From Planctomycetota bacterium (lineage in GTDB: Bacteria; Planctomycetota; Phycisphaerae; UBA1845), in contig JADFIX010000275.1 in NCBI GenBank assembly GCA_022566435.1, positions 1 to 6,169 of the forward strand: 6,169 bases of DNA, given 5' to 3'. The translations under genes and the position numbers were made by a program. Below are positions 1-4,847 of this stretch, in pieces. Positions within the stretch are counted from its first letter, which is position 1; the number at the start of each line of letters is the position of its first letter. The notes below the pieces were generated by a model that made no database searches, was not told where the DNA came from, and saw nothing but the letters and a program-made list of their open reading frames with translations.

Positions 1-2
1 AT

Positions 3-8
3 CCTCCT
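3..8 (-). promoter_or_regulatory. Shine-Dalgarno of a gene starting beyond the left edge
   Basis: On the minus strand these bases read AGGAGG, a full match to the anti-Shine-Dalgarno core, two bases before the window ends. No start codon follows inside the window. A minus-strand gene would therefore have to begin within about ten bases outside. The candidate promoter at 111-139 points the same way, which supports this reading. Start codon and product cannot be seen. Confidence 0.45.
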
Positions 9-110
9 AGGGCGAACGCTTCTTTTTGACCGGCATCGAGGCACTGCACGAACCTTCCGAAAACGCGGGAAATGAGGAAGCCCCTTTCGCCTTTCAGGCA
101 GATCTAGACC

Positions 111-139
111 TGTATACCAAATTTTGTTTCGATTTGCAA
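111..139 (-). promoter_or_regulatory. Candidate extended -10 sigma-70-type promoter, leftward
   Basis: On the minus strand a -35-like TTGCAA (134-139) is separated by exactly 17 bases from a -10-like TATACA (111-116). The -10 is preceded by TGG, giving an extended -10 arrangement. Each hexamer matches four of six consensus positions. Transcription would start near position 104 and give a leader of roughly 100 bases ending at the Shine-Dalgarno at 3-8. A short hairpin (GCCT/AGGC) can form early in that leader. Hexamer matches of this quality also occur by chance. The AT-rich setting in GC-rich DNA, the orientation and the downstream ribosome site make it more believable. Confidence 0.45.
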
Positions 140-147
140 CAAAATTT
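119..147. repeat. AT-rich inverted repeat, possible operator
   Basis: AAATTTTGTT (119-128) and AACAAAATTT (138-147) are perfect 10-base inverted copies separated by 9 bases. The arms are almost free of G and C, so a transcription terminator is unlikely. The element overlaps the -35 and most of the spacer of the candidate leftward promoter at 111-139. That is where a repressor dimer would block RNA polymerase. The regulator is unknown and no regulator gene is visible in the window. Confidence 0.5.
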
Positions 148-218
148 TAGGAGCATAAACAAAGCCGCGGACGGTGGCTTTCCAGGTTCCGGACGGGGTC
201 GACCAAAGGTTCTTCCCT

Positions 219-410
219 TTATTGGCGTCCCTGCGGCGGTTGCGCCTCCCCGCATTCCGAACACACGCCGCTCACGGTCCCTTCGAGGTTGTCGCCGCCT
301 CGGACGCACAGGCGGTTGCGTCGGCGATACCGGGGCCGAAAAATACTACGAATAAAGGCGAGGACACCTGCCGACTTGAACAACGCCCAAATGACCATCT
401 TGTGGGCCAT
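219..410 (-). CDS. Small membrane-anchored zinc-ribbon-like protein, one ribbon cysteine missing
   Basis: A 63-residue protein if read from the ATG at 410. A GTG one codon upstream (413) and an internal ATG (398) are alternative starts, and none has a strong ribosome site. The N-terminal third (IWALFKSAGVLAFIRSIF) is a short, imperfect hydrophobic stretch followed by a basic RPRYRRRNR cluster, as expected for one membrane segment with a cytoplasmic tail. The C-terminal part reads RLCVRGGDNLEGTVSGVCSECGE. It resembles small planctomycete proteins with the pattern CxxCGYxLxGxxSGxCPECG, which I recognise from memory. The second Cys pair (CSEC) is intact, but the first is CVRG, where a second cysteine would be expected, and the usual Tyr is Asp. 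Metal binding may be weakened, or the gene may be decaying. It lies 56 bp downstream of the CHRD gene on the same strand and could be co-transcribed. Its function is not known to me. Confidence 0.6.
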   Translation of the reverse strand: MAHKMVIWALFKSAGVLAFIRSIFRPRYRRRNRLCVRGGDNLEGTVSGVCSECGEAQPPQGRQ

Positions 411-430
411 CACCCCGTCCCGATACGTGG

Positions 431-465
431 TTCACGGATTCACGAAGCTTATTGTATCGCGTGAA
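431..465. repeat. Short inverted repeat with a duplicated arm
   Basis: TTCACG occurs twice in direct orientation, at 431-436 and 439-444 (8-base period), and its inverse CGTGAA lies at 460-465. On the minus strand this can form a 6-bp hairpin with either arm, immediately after the CHRD stop codon. The stem is not GC-rich and no U-tract follows, so it is a poor intrinsic terminator. It may be an RNA processing or stability element, or chance. Confidence 0.25.
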
Positions 466-466
466 G

Positions 467-982
467 CTAGGCCACCGCCCTACGCCGAATCACGACCGTC
501 CCGGTGACAAGTACAAGAAGCACGAGCGTCGCCACGCCCCAGGTGGAAGCGGTGGGGACGGCGGGTTCCAAGAGAATCTGGCCACGGATTTCCCCGCCGC
601 CGTGAAGAGTGGAGTGAATGTTGACGTAATGCAAGCCGGCCAACATGTCGTCTGCTTCGGCCTCACTCAAGGTTTCGTTTCCGTTTTTCGGACTCCCTGC
701 CGGTAAGGGATAGACTACACCGCCTGGGTTACAGGCGGCGGCCGAGTGGACGTGCGCGTTGTTTTCCGTGCCGTCCAATGCGGAGTACTCGATGCTATAG
801 GTCACCTCAAAGGTCACCGTGTCGAGAGTGAACGTGGCGGTGCCGGTGCTGCCAGATCCCGTGCCGTTGCAATCGTCGGCTTGGGCGCCATCTATGACGG
901 CGTTAAAATTGACAATCTCGGCGTTGACCGCCGCCCCCGCCGACAACACCAAAACAGAAATCATAGCGCAGCATCTTGACAT
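467..982 (-). CDS. Secreted CHRD-domain protein with IPTL-CTERM-like sorting tail
   Basis: 171 residues. The ATG at 980-982 is set by a strong ribosome site, AGGAGG at 989-994 with six bases of spacing. Residues 1-21 form a signal peptide with probable cleavage after AVNA. Residues 22-139 match the CHRD (chordin-like) beta-sandwich domain: the NAHVHSAA segment (75-82), HYVNIHS (118-124) and the closing GGGEIRGQI (128-136) are its typical core. Residues 142-149 (VPTASTWG), a hydrophobic segment (about 150-165) and a terminal RRR form a C-terminal tail like IPTLxxWG-CTERM. From family knowledge, such tails are processed by an exosortase-type enzyme at the outer side of the inner membrane. No exosortase is encoded here. 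The protein is probably exported and surface-associated. CHRD domains in bacteria have no firmly established activity. Two cysteines (38 and 84) could form a disulfide. Part of the upstream region is rich in T on the coding strand, but no convincing promoter pair was found. Confidence 0.9.
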   Translation of the reverse strand: MSRCCAMISVLVLSAGAAVNAEIVNFNAVIDGAQADDCNGTGSGSTGTATFTLDTVTFEVTYSIEYSALDGTENNAHVHSAAACNPGGVVYPLPAGSPKNGNETLSEAEADDMLAGLHYVNIHSTLHGGGEIRGQILLEPAVPTASTWGVATLVLLVLVTGTVVIRRRAVA

Positions 983-994
983 TATTCGCCTCCT

Positions 995-1313
995 ACAAAA
1001 ACCCGATTGGGATCAGAAAAAAACGAGCGACCCGCAATTCTACCGCAACGCTACTACCAGCGCATGCAAGAGTAATCGGTTTCGATGTGCCCGCCACCTC
1101 GCCACAGCTTCCCGCCCGCCGCGCCAGATTCGACGACACGGCGCCAAAAGCCGCGCATCTCTAGTCGGGAGTGGTTTTGGTCTACCTGCCGTCCGGAACC
1201 GCTCAAACCCAGCCTCTGGGCCGCTTTGCGCCGCGCTGGCTGGTGACGCGTGCTTCAGTGCAAAGCTTGGTAGGTCGTAGTGAATCCGACAAGGCGCTAG
1301 AAAATGCGACAGG
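995..1313. other. Intergenic stretch without a supported gene
   Basis: About 320 bases lie between the CHRD ribosome site and the tRNA terminator candidate. Open frames on both strands give low-complexity, Arg/Ala/Pro-rich translations typical of GC-rich non-coding DNA, and none has a ribosome site or recognisable domain. A 5-bp hairpin with a three-base loop (1208-1220) and a TAGAAT on the minus strand (1037-1042) without a matching -35 are the only small signals. The CHRD promoter presumably lies in the left part of this stretch. Confidence 0.6.
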
Positions 1314-1350
1314 CAAAGGCAAGAACCGCGCTGTTGGTGTGTCGACGCGG
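1314..1350 (-). terminator. Candidate terminator of the tRNA-Ser transcript
   Basis: On the minus strand CCGCG (1350-1346) pairs with CGCGG (1330-1326) across a 15-base loop. A pyrimidine-rich tail, TTCTTGCCTTT, follows. The hairpin begins six bases after the tRNA discriminator base, where a tRNA terminator would be expected. The stem is short, the loop long and the tail interrupted, so this is a weak intrinsic terminator. Confidence 0.35.
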
Positions 1351-1356
1351 GCAAAT

Positions 1357-1446
1357 CGGAGAGGGCGGGATTCGAACCCGCGGTACGGGTTTATCCCGTA
1401 CGACGGTTTAGCAAACCGTTGGTTTCAGCCACTCACCCACCTCTCC
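1357..1446 (-). tRNA. tRNA-Ser(GCU)
   Basis: A 90-base cloverleaf on the minus strand. The acceptor arms GGAGAGG and CCTCTCC pair fully and are followed by discriminator G at 1357. The anticodon stem ACGGT/ACCGT holds loop TTGCTAA, giving anticodon GCT (1410-1412), which reads the serine codons AGC and AGU. A long variable arm (GTACGGG...CCCGTAC), as required for class II serine tRNAs, precedes the T arm GCGGG-TTCGAAT-CCCGC. The discriminator G is the one expected for serine. CCA is not encoded (ATT follows), so it must be added after transcription. The gene stands alone between protein genes, with a candidate promoter at 1522-1550. Confidence 0.97.
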
Positions 1447-1455
1447 AGCGAGTCG

Positions 1456-1515
1456 GACAAACACCATCGGGCCTCCCGCCCGGCAAGCGTACGCAGGGTC
1501 CAGCCGGTGTTTGCC
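1456..1515 (-). other. Folded 5' leader of the tRNA-Ser precursor
   Basis: CAAACACC (1458-1465) and its inverse GGTGTTTG (1506-1513) can pair in the minus-strand RNA. G-U and G-C pairs extend the helix to about 11 bp (1456-1466 with 1505-1515). Inside the loop a second hairpin, CGGGC/GCCCG with loop GGGAG, lies at 1468-1482. If transcription starts near 1515, as the promoter candidate predicts, the helix begins at the first transcribed bases and ends ten bases before the mature tRNA. It could protect the 5' end or influence RNase P processing. This is an inference from base pairing only. Confidence 0.4.
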
Positions 1516-1521
1516 ATCCTG

Positions 1522-1550
1522 ACACTATCATCGGCCGATCGAATCGTCAA
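1522..1550 (-). promoter_or_regulatory. Candidate promoter of tRNA-Ser
   Basis: On the minus strand TTGACG (1545-1550, five of six matches to the -35 consensus) lies 17 bases before TAGTGT (1522-1527, only three of six at -10). An overlapping GATAGT at shorter spacing is an alternative. The predicted start near 1515 coincides with the beginning of the leader helix, about 70 bases upstream of the mature tRNA. Confidence 0.4.
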
Positions 1551-1653
1551 GCAAGCGAGATTTTCCCTCGAAATCCTGACTGCCGGGTAGCAATCGGGTC
1601 GGCCGTGGGGCTTGAATCGTGCGTGACACGCGCGACCAGCAAAGCCGGACCAC

Positions 1654-1702
1654 AGAAATGAGAAGGCGGCGCGAACCATGTTCGGTACGCGTCCGCGCCG
1701 CC
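1654..1702 (-). terminator. Intrinsic terminator after the Cys-rich gene
   Basis: GGCGGCGCG (1665-1673) and CGCGCCGCC (1694-1702) form a perfect 9-bp GC-only stem around a 20-base loop, starting 32 bases after the stop codon of the Cys-rich gene. On the minus strand the stem is followed by TTCTCATTTCT, a discontinuous U-rich tail. On the plus strand it is followed by GTTTT. The minus-strand preceding bases include AAAA, so it could work in both directions. The loop is long, which lowers certainty slightly. Confidence 0.55.
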
Positions 1703-1734
1703 GTTTTAGACATCAAGTGTCGAAAGAGAAACGA

Positions 1735-1953
1735 CTACGCCTTCTTACAGCAGGGCTTCGTGCAGCCGGCCTTGCACTTGGCCGAGGCCGTCTTGCAACA
1801 TGGCTTCGTGCAGCCGGGCTTGCACTTGGATGCCGTCTGGCCTGCCGCGGTTGAGCACTTGCAGCTGGCACAGCCGATCGGGCCGGTCAGCAGCGCGACC
1901 ATACAGCATACGCCGAGCAAGGTTACGAAAATAGATCCAACGCGTCGTTTCAT
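1735..1953 (-). CDS. Small cysteine-rich exported protein with 16-residue tandem repeats
   Basis: 72 residues. The ATG at 1951-1953 is fixed by AAAGGAG at 1961-1967 with seven bases of spacing. Residues 1-27 are a signal peptide: basic MKRR, then a hydrophobic core. Cleavage before C28 (PIGC) would resemble a lipobox, but Pro at -3 is atypical, so it may be a lipoprotein or a normally secreted peptide. The remaining 45 residues hold 11 cysteines and many lysines. Residues 43-58 and 59-72 are two copies of K-C-K-x-G-C-T-K-P-C-C-K, and CASCKC (28-33) adds three more cysteines. The Cys and Lys content suggests metal binding or a disulfide-linked peptide outside the cytoplasm. No family is recognised with certainty, and there are no histidines or aromatic residues in the repeat part. 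It appears to be a single-gene unit, with its own promoter candidate upstream and terminator downstream. Confidence 0.8.
   Translation of the reverse strand: MKRRVGSIFVTLLGVCCMVALLTGPIGCASCKCSTAAGQTASKCKPGCTKPCCKTASAKCKAGCTKPCCKKA
1754..1828 (-). repeat. 48-bp-period tandem repeat inside the Cys-rich gene
   Basis: The 27-base segments 1754-1780 and 1802-1828 are identical apart from one base (C in the first, G in the second, at offset 17). They lie exactly 48 bases apart, which is 16 codons, so the frame is kept. Near-identity at the DNA level indicates a recent duplication or ongoing copy-number change rather than old divergence under protein-level selection. Confidence 0.85.
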
Positions 1954-1987
1954 CTGAAAGCTCCTTTAGAAATAGCAGGTCTCGCTT

Positions 1988-2000
1988 GTCGTGGCACGAC
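1988..2000. repeat. 13-bp near-palindrome in the leader of the Cys-rich gene
   Basis: GTCGTG (1988-1993) and CACGAC (1995-2000) are perfect inverted copies around one central base. They lie between the candidate promoter and the ribosome site of the Cys-rich gene. It could be an operator just downstream of the transcription start. The one-base centre argues against a stable RNA hairpin in this exact register, although CGTGG/CCACG nearby can pair with a 7-base loop. No regulator can be named. Confidence 0.3.
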
Positions 2001-2023
2001 TCCACGTTGCCGACCACATCGCC

Positions 2024-2053
2024 ATCCTAGTCCATTAAATCGCTCAATCACAA
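2024..2053 (-). promoter_or_regulatory. Weak promoter candidate for the Cys-rich gene
   Basis: On the minus strand TTGTGA (2048-2053) and TAGGAT (2024-2029) are separated by 18 bases. Each matches four of six consensus bases. The predicted start near 2017 gives a leader of about 65 bases that contains the palindrome at 1988-2000. This is the best match in the 218-bp gap between the amidohydrolase stop and the Cys-rich gene, and it is in the right orientation. Confidence 0.3.
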
Positions 2054-2171
2054 CGATCACCGCGTAGTTGCCGGGCTAGTTGCGCCCATGTTACCATATC
2101 GGCATGCGAACCCAAGCACGCGTGCGATTTCGGGATCGGACCATCGTCGCATGGGCATGGCATCCGAGACA

Positions 2172-3401
2172 CTACCGAGGTGTATCGCTCACGACGTTGC
2201 CGTCTATGACCACGCCCACGCAGTGGGTTGTGTACTCGAACGGGTCGCCGTCATAGAGTGCCACGTCTCCGTCCTTGCCGAGCTCGAGCGAACCCACGCG
2301 ATCCTCCACGCCCAAGATTCGGGCAGCGTCAATCGTGATCGTCGCTAGAGTCTCCTCGAAGGTTAACCCGTTGGCTGCGGCGATGGCGGCCTCGAAAAGC
2401 ACGACTCGCGTTTTGGGGACGTAGCTCTCGTACCCGCTCTGCAAGGCCACTCGGATGCCGGCGTGGCGAAGCGTAGCCGCCGTTTCGAAGCTCAAGTTCT
2501 TCCGATCGCCCCAAGTTCTGTACATGGAGGGGTGAACGATCACCGGCACCGCGGCGTCCTTGATCGCATCGACCAACAGATAGCTTTCCGCTGCGCTATC
2601 CAACACAAGTTTGAACCCGAATTCTCTGGCCAGTCGCAGCGCGCTGGCGATATCCTGTGCGCGATCCGCAGTGACCAATAGAGGAATCTCCCCACTCAGC
2701 ACTCGTCCGAGCGTTTCGAGCCGCAAGTCGCGCGGTGGCCGCTTCTCTTCGTCTCCTGATTCGCGTTTTGCCAGGTAATTTTGCACCTTGACGAACTCGG
2801 CGCGCAAAAGGGCCATCATCTTGCCGCGTGTGCCGGGCGACTTTCCCTTTTCCTTTTTTCGGGCGCTCGAGCTGAGCGTGGCCGCCACCATCGCCGGGGC
2901 ACGGAAGACGGCCTCGTCGACGGTTCGACCGGCAGTCTTGACTACGATCGTCTGGCCGGAGATCAACTCGCCCGGCGCGTGCCCGGTATGCACCGTGGTG
3001 ACGCCGAATCCCCGCACGTAGGCAACCAGGTCTTCCAGGGCGTTGTAGGCGTCTACCGCGCGAAGTTCGGGCTGAATGGGCGCGGAATGTTCGAGTTGGT
3101 CCTGGTCGTGTTTCTGATTGTAAATACCCGTAAGGCCGACCACGCTGTGGGCGTCGATCAAACCGGGGGTGACCACTTCGGCCCGCAAGATGCGGAGGTC
3201 GCCCGGAATCACGGTACCGAATACCGGTCGGATCTCGGCGATCTTACCGTCGCGGATGATGACCACGGTGTCCTTGAGGACGGGCCCCGCCATGGTGTAG
3301 ACGGTTTTTCCGATCACCGCGACCTGGGCGAGCGCTGGAGGTGTGATCACAACGGCGGCTACCAGGAAGATCGTCTGGATTATGTGTCCGGTGCGTGGCA
3401 T
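2172..3401 (-). CDS. Secreted amidohydrolase-like protein lacking metal ligands (probable pseudoenzyme)
   Basis: 409 residues from the ATG at 3399-3401. This start gives a clean signal peptide (residues 1-25, cleavage after ALA) and overlaps the stop of the preceding gene as TAATG. A start nine codons upstream is possible but would bury the signal peptide. The order is: N-terminal half of the composite domain (26-78), TPGLIDAH (78-85), a TIM-barrel-like middle, and the C-terminal composite segment GSLELGKDGDVALYDGDPF (about 370-388). The fold is that of imidazolonepropionase-like amidohydrolases. Compared with its neighbour, the HxH motif is H85-S-V. The HTHR segment is TADR (244-247), the LHHVSEG histidines are D268 and S269, and the TDD aspartate site is SGY (322-324). 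Almost no metal ligand survives, although length and fold are intact and the frame has no stop. Catalysis by the family's usual metal-dependent mechanism is therefore unlikely. It may be a structural or regulatory partner of the intact enzyme. Confidence 0.88.
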   Translation of the reverse strand: MPRTGHIIQTIFLVAAVVITPPALAQVAVIGKTVYTMAGPVLKDTVVIIRDGKIAEIRPVFGTVIPGDLRILRAEVVTPGLIDAHSVVGLTGIYNQKHDQDQLEHSAPIQPELRAVDAYNALEDLVAYVRGFGVTTVHTGHAPGELISGQTIVVKTAGRTVDEAVFRAPAMVAATLSSSARKKEKGKSPGTRGKMMALLRAEFVKVQNYLAKRESGDEEKRPPRDLRLETLGRVLSGEIPLLVTADRAQDIASALRLAREFGFKLVLDSAAESYLLVDAIKDAAVPVIVHPSMYRTWGDRKNLSFETAATLRHAGIRVALQSGYESYVPKTRVVLFEAAIAAANGLTFEETLATITIDAARILGVEDRVGSLELGKDGDVALYDGDPFEYTTHCVGVVIDGNVVSDTPR

Positions 3402-4711
3402 TATTGGTTTCCCCCATGATCGAAGCAACAGAAGTAGGGCTCCTGATCGTTGCCCGCACCATAACCGCCGACCGCGTGGAGATGATCCTCAGGATCGGTG
3501 CGATCGAAAACTTTGACGCCTTCCACCCATGTTTCGAGCACTTTCGTGTACACGCTCAGTGGATCGCCGGACAGAATAATGAAGTCAGCGTCCTTGCCGG
3601 GTTCCAAAGAACCGATGCGGTCTTGCAGATCCAACATTTCGGCGCCGGAAAGTGTCAGGCCGCGTAACGCTCCTTCGCGCGACATACCCGCGCGAACGGC
3701 GAGGGCCGCGCTGCGGAAGAAGAGCCTCGAATCGGTGATCCAATCGTCCGTGTGAAATGCGACATTGACGCCCGCTTTTTCCAGCACGGCGCCGGTCGAG
3801 AAGATCAGATTGACCGCTTCGAGCTTGCCGCCGGGGCTGTCGACGAGAATGATCGAGCAGGGAATGCCTGCTTCGGCGATTTCTTTCGCCACCTTCCATC
3901 CCTCGCTGACATGGTGCAGCACAACGCGAAAGCCGAACTCTTTCGCAAGGCGAATCACGGTCATAATGTCGTCGTGCCGGTGAGTGTGGTGGTGGACCAC
4001 TCGTTTCCCTTCCAGTACTTCGACAAGTCCCTCGAGCCCTAAATCGCGCGGGGGGAGCTTTTCCGGATCGCCCGCGGCCCGCTGGATCTTGTCGCGATAT
4101 TCCTGGGCTTTGATGAATTGCTCGCGCACCAAGGCGGCCGACTTGCCGCGCGTTCCGGGGAACGGTTTATCACGATGCGAGTTCGTGCCGTTCGCCATCT
4201 TCATGCCGCCGGTAGGCTTACCATCGGCATCGCGAATGAAGATGTCGTCGATCGTTCTCGCCTTGCGCATTTTGACATAGATGGTTTGACCGCTCAGCAG
4301 ATGTCCCGAGCCCGGCATGATGTTGAGGGTGGTCAGACCGCCCGCCACGACCCGGCGGAATCCCGCATCATGCACATTGAGGGAATCGAGAATCCGAATG
4401 CCGGGCTGGATGGGACCGCTGCCATCCGCCCCCCCGATACCGCCGACATGATTGTGCGTACAGATAAGCCCGGGCATGAGGACCTTCCCGGCGACATCCA
4501 CGGTCTTGGCATCGGCAGGAATGGTCACCGCATCGCGACGTCCTACGGCTTCAATTTTTCCGTCGTCGACGATCAACACGCCCTGCTCGATGACATCGCC
4601 GGCAATCGGAATGATACGGGCACCGACAAAAGCGATTTTCTCGGTTTCCGCACTGACGGTCACGCGCGGGCATGCCAGGCACGCTACGGCAAGGATACAA
4701 TAGATCCGCAA
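3401..4711 (-). CDS. Secreted metal-dependent amidohydrolase, imidazolonepropionase-like
   Basis: 436 residues from a TTG start at 4709-4711, chosen because AAGGAG (4719-4724) lies seven bases upstream and the product then begins with a signal peptide (cleavage after VSA21). A longer frame to 4957 exists, but it would overlap the transporter gene and add 82 residues without family character. Residues 25-80 form the composite domain. GLICTHNHVGG (81-91) carries the HxH pair (H86, H88), HHHTHRHDD (240-248) and LHHVSEG (265-271) the next histidines, and TDDW (321-324) the catalytic-site aspartate. The C-terminal composite segment is GSLEPGKDADFIILSGDP (367-384). The family hydrolyses cyclic amides, peptides or related C-N bonds using one or two metal ions, and the substrate cannot be read from sequence. 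PGTRGK (185-190) and PPRDL are shared with the downstream paralogue. An exported location suggests action on periplasmic peptides or heterocycles. Confidence 0.92.
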   Translation of the reverse strand: MRIYCILAVACLACPRVTVSAETEKIAFVGARIIPIAGDVIEQGVLIVDDGKIEAVGRRDAVTIPADAKTVDVAGKVLMPGLICTHNHVGGIGGADGSGPIQPGIRILDSLNVHDAGFRRVVAGGLTTLNIMPGSGHLLSGQTIYVKMRKARTIDDIFIRDADGKPTGGMKMANGTNSHRDKPFPGTRGKSAALVREQFIKAQEYRDKIQRAAGDPEKLPPRDLGLEGLVEVLEGKRVVHHHTHRHDDIMTVIRLAKEFGFRVVLHHVSEGWKVAKEIAEAGIPCSIILVDSPGGKLEAVNLIFSTGAVLEKAGVNVAFHTDDWITDSRLFFRSAALAVRAGMSREGALRGLTLSGAEMLDLQDRIGSLEPGKDADFIILSGDPLSVYTKVLETWVEGVKVFDRTDPEDHLHAVGGYGAGNDQEPYFCCFDHGGNQ

Positions 4712-4753
4712 AGTCGATCTCCTTAAGAGCACCCGCTCGTGTGGGGATGACGA

Positions 4754-4782
4754 ATCGTAGCGTACGACCCGTCTTGTGAAAA
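4754..4782 (-). promoter_or_regulatory. Weak promoter candidate for the amidohydrolase pair
   Basis: In the 136-bp gap after the transporter, TTTTCA (4777-4782) and TACGAT (4754-4759) on the minus strand are 17 bases apart, each with four of six consensus matches. A perfect 5-bp inverted repeat (GTCTT/AAGAC with loop of five, 4771-4785) covers the -35. No convincing terminator for the transporter is seen in the gap, so read-through from the transporter is also possible. Confidence 0.3.
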
Positions 4783-4847
4783 GACCCCCGGTAGGCAGCC
4801 GGCTCCATGGCCCGCACAGGATTTCCGGCGGATGGATTATGAAATTG

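Noticed and set aside
26..464. Plus-strand open frames at the left end (26-355 and 174-464)
   Set aside because: They overlap the minus-strand zinc-ribbon gene and the palindromic promoter. Their translations lack domain features, and the apparent ribosome site at 149-153 is not followed by a usable start codon.
1037..1042. TAGAAT on the minus strand as -10 of the CHRD gene
   Set aside because: No acceptable -35 at 16-18 bases; the nearest TTGCAT is 21 bases away.
1208..1220. CCCAG-CCT-CTGGG hairpin as terminator or part of a structured RNA such as SRP RNA
   Set aside because: The stem is short, only three U residues follow, and none of the conserved SRP RNA tetraloop sequence is present nearby.
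1040..1354. 104-residue minus-strand open frame between tRNA-Ser and the CHRD gene
   Set aside because: Low-complexity Arg/Ala/Leu translation with no ribosome site, and its start lies just next to the tRNA 3' end within the terminator region.
1754..1828. Two near-identical 27-base units as a CRISPR array
   Set aside because: Only two units, the spacing keeps the reading frame, and both lie inside a well-supported coding sequence.
1619..1957. 112-residue plus-strand open frame with repeats
   Set aside because: Its repeats are only the antisense image of the Cys-rich gene, whose minus-strand start has a perfect ribosome site and signal peptide.
2781..3419. 212-residue plus-strand open frame
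   Set aside because: It lies entirely antisense to the degenerate amidohydrolase, which has a signal peptide and a recognisable family. The plus-strand translation is rich in Gly, Asp and Arg without domain character, which is typical antisense shadow coding in GC-rich DNA.
4118..4726. 202-residue plus-strand open frame
   Set aside because: Antisense to the intact amidohydrolase. It has no ribosome site and no recognisable motif.
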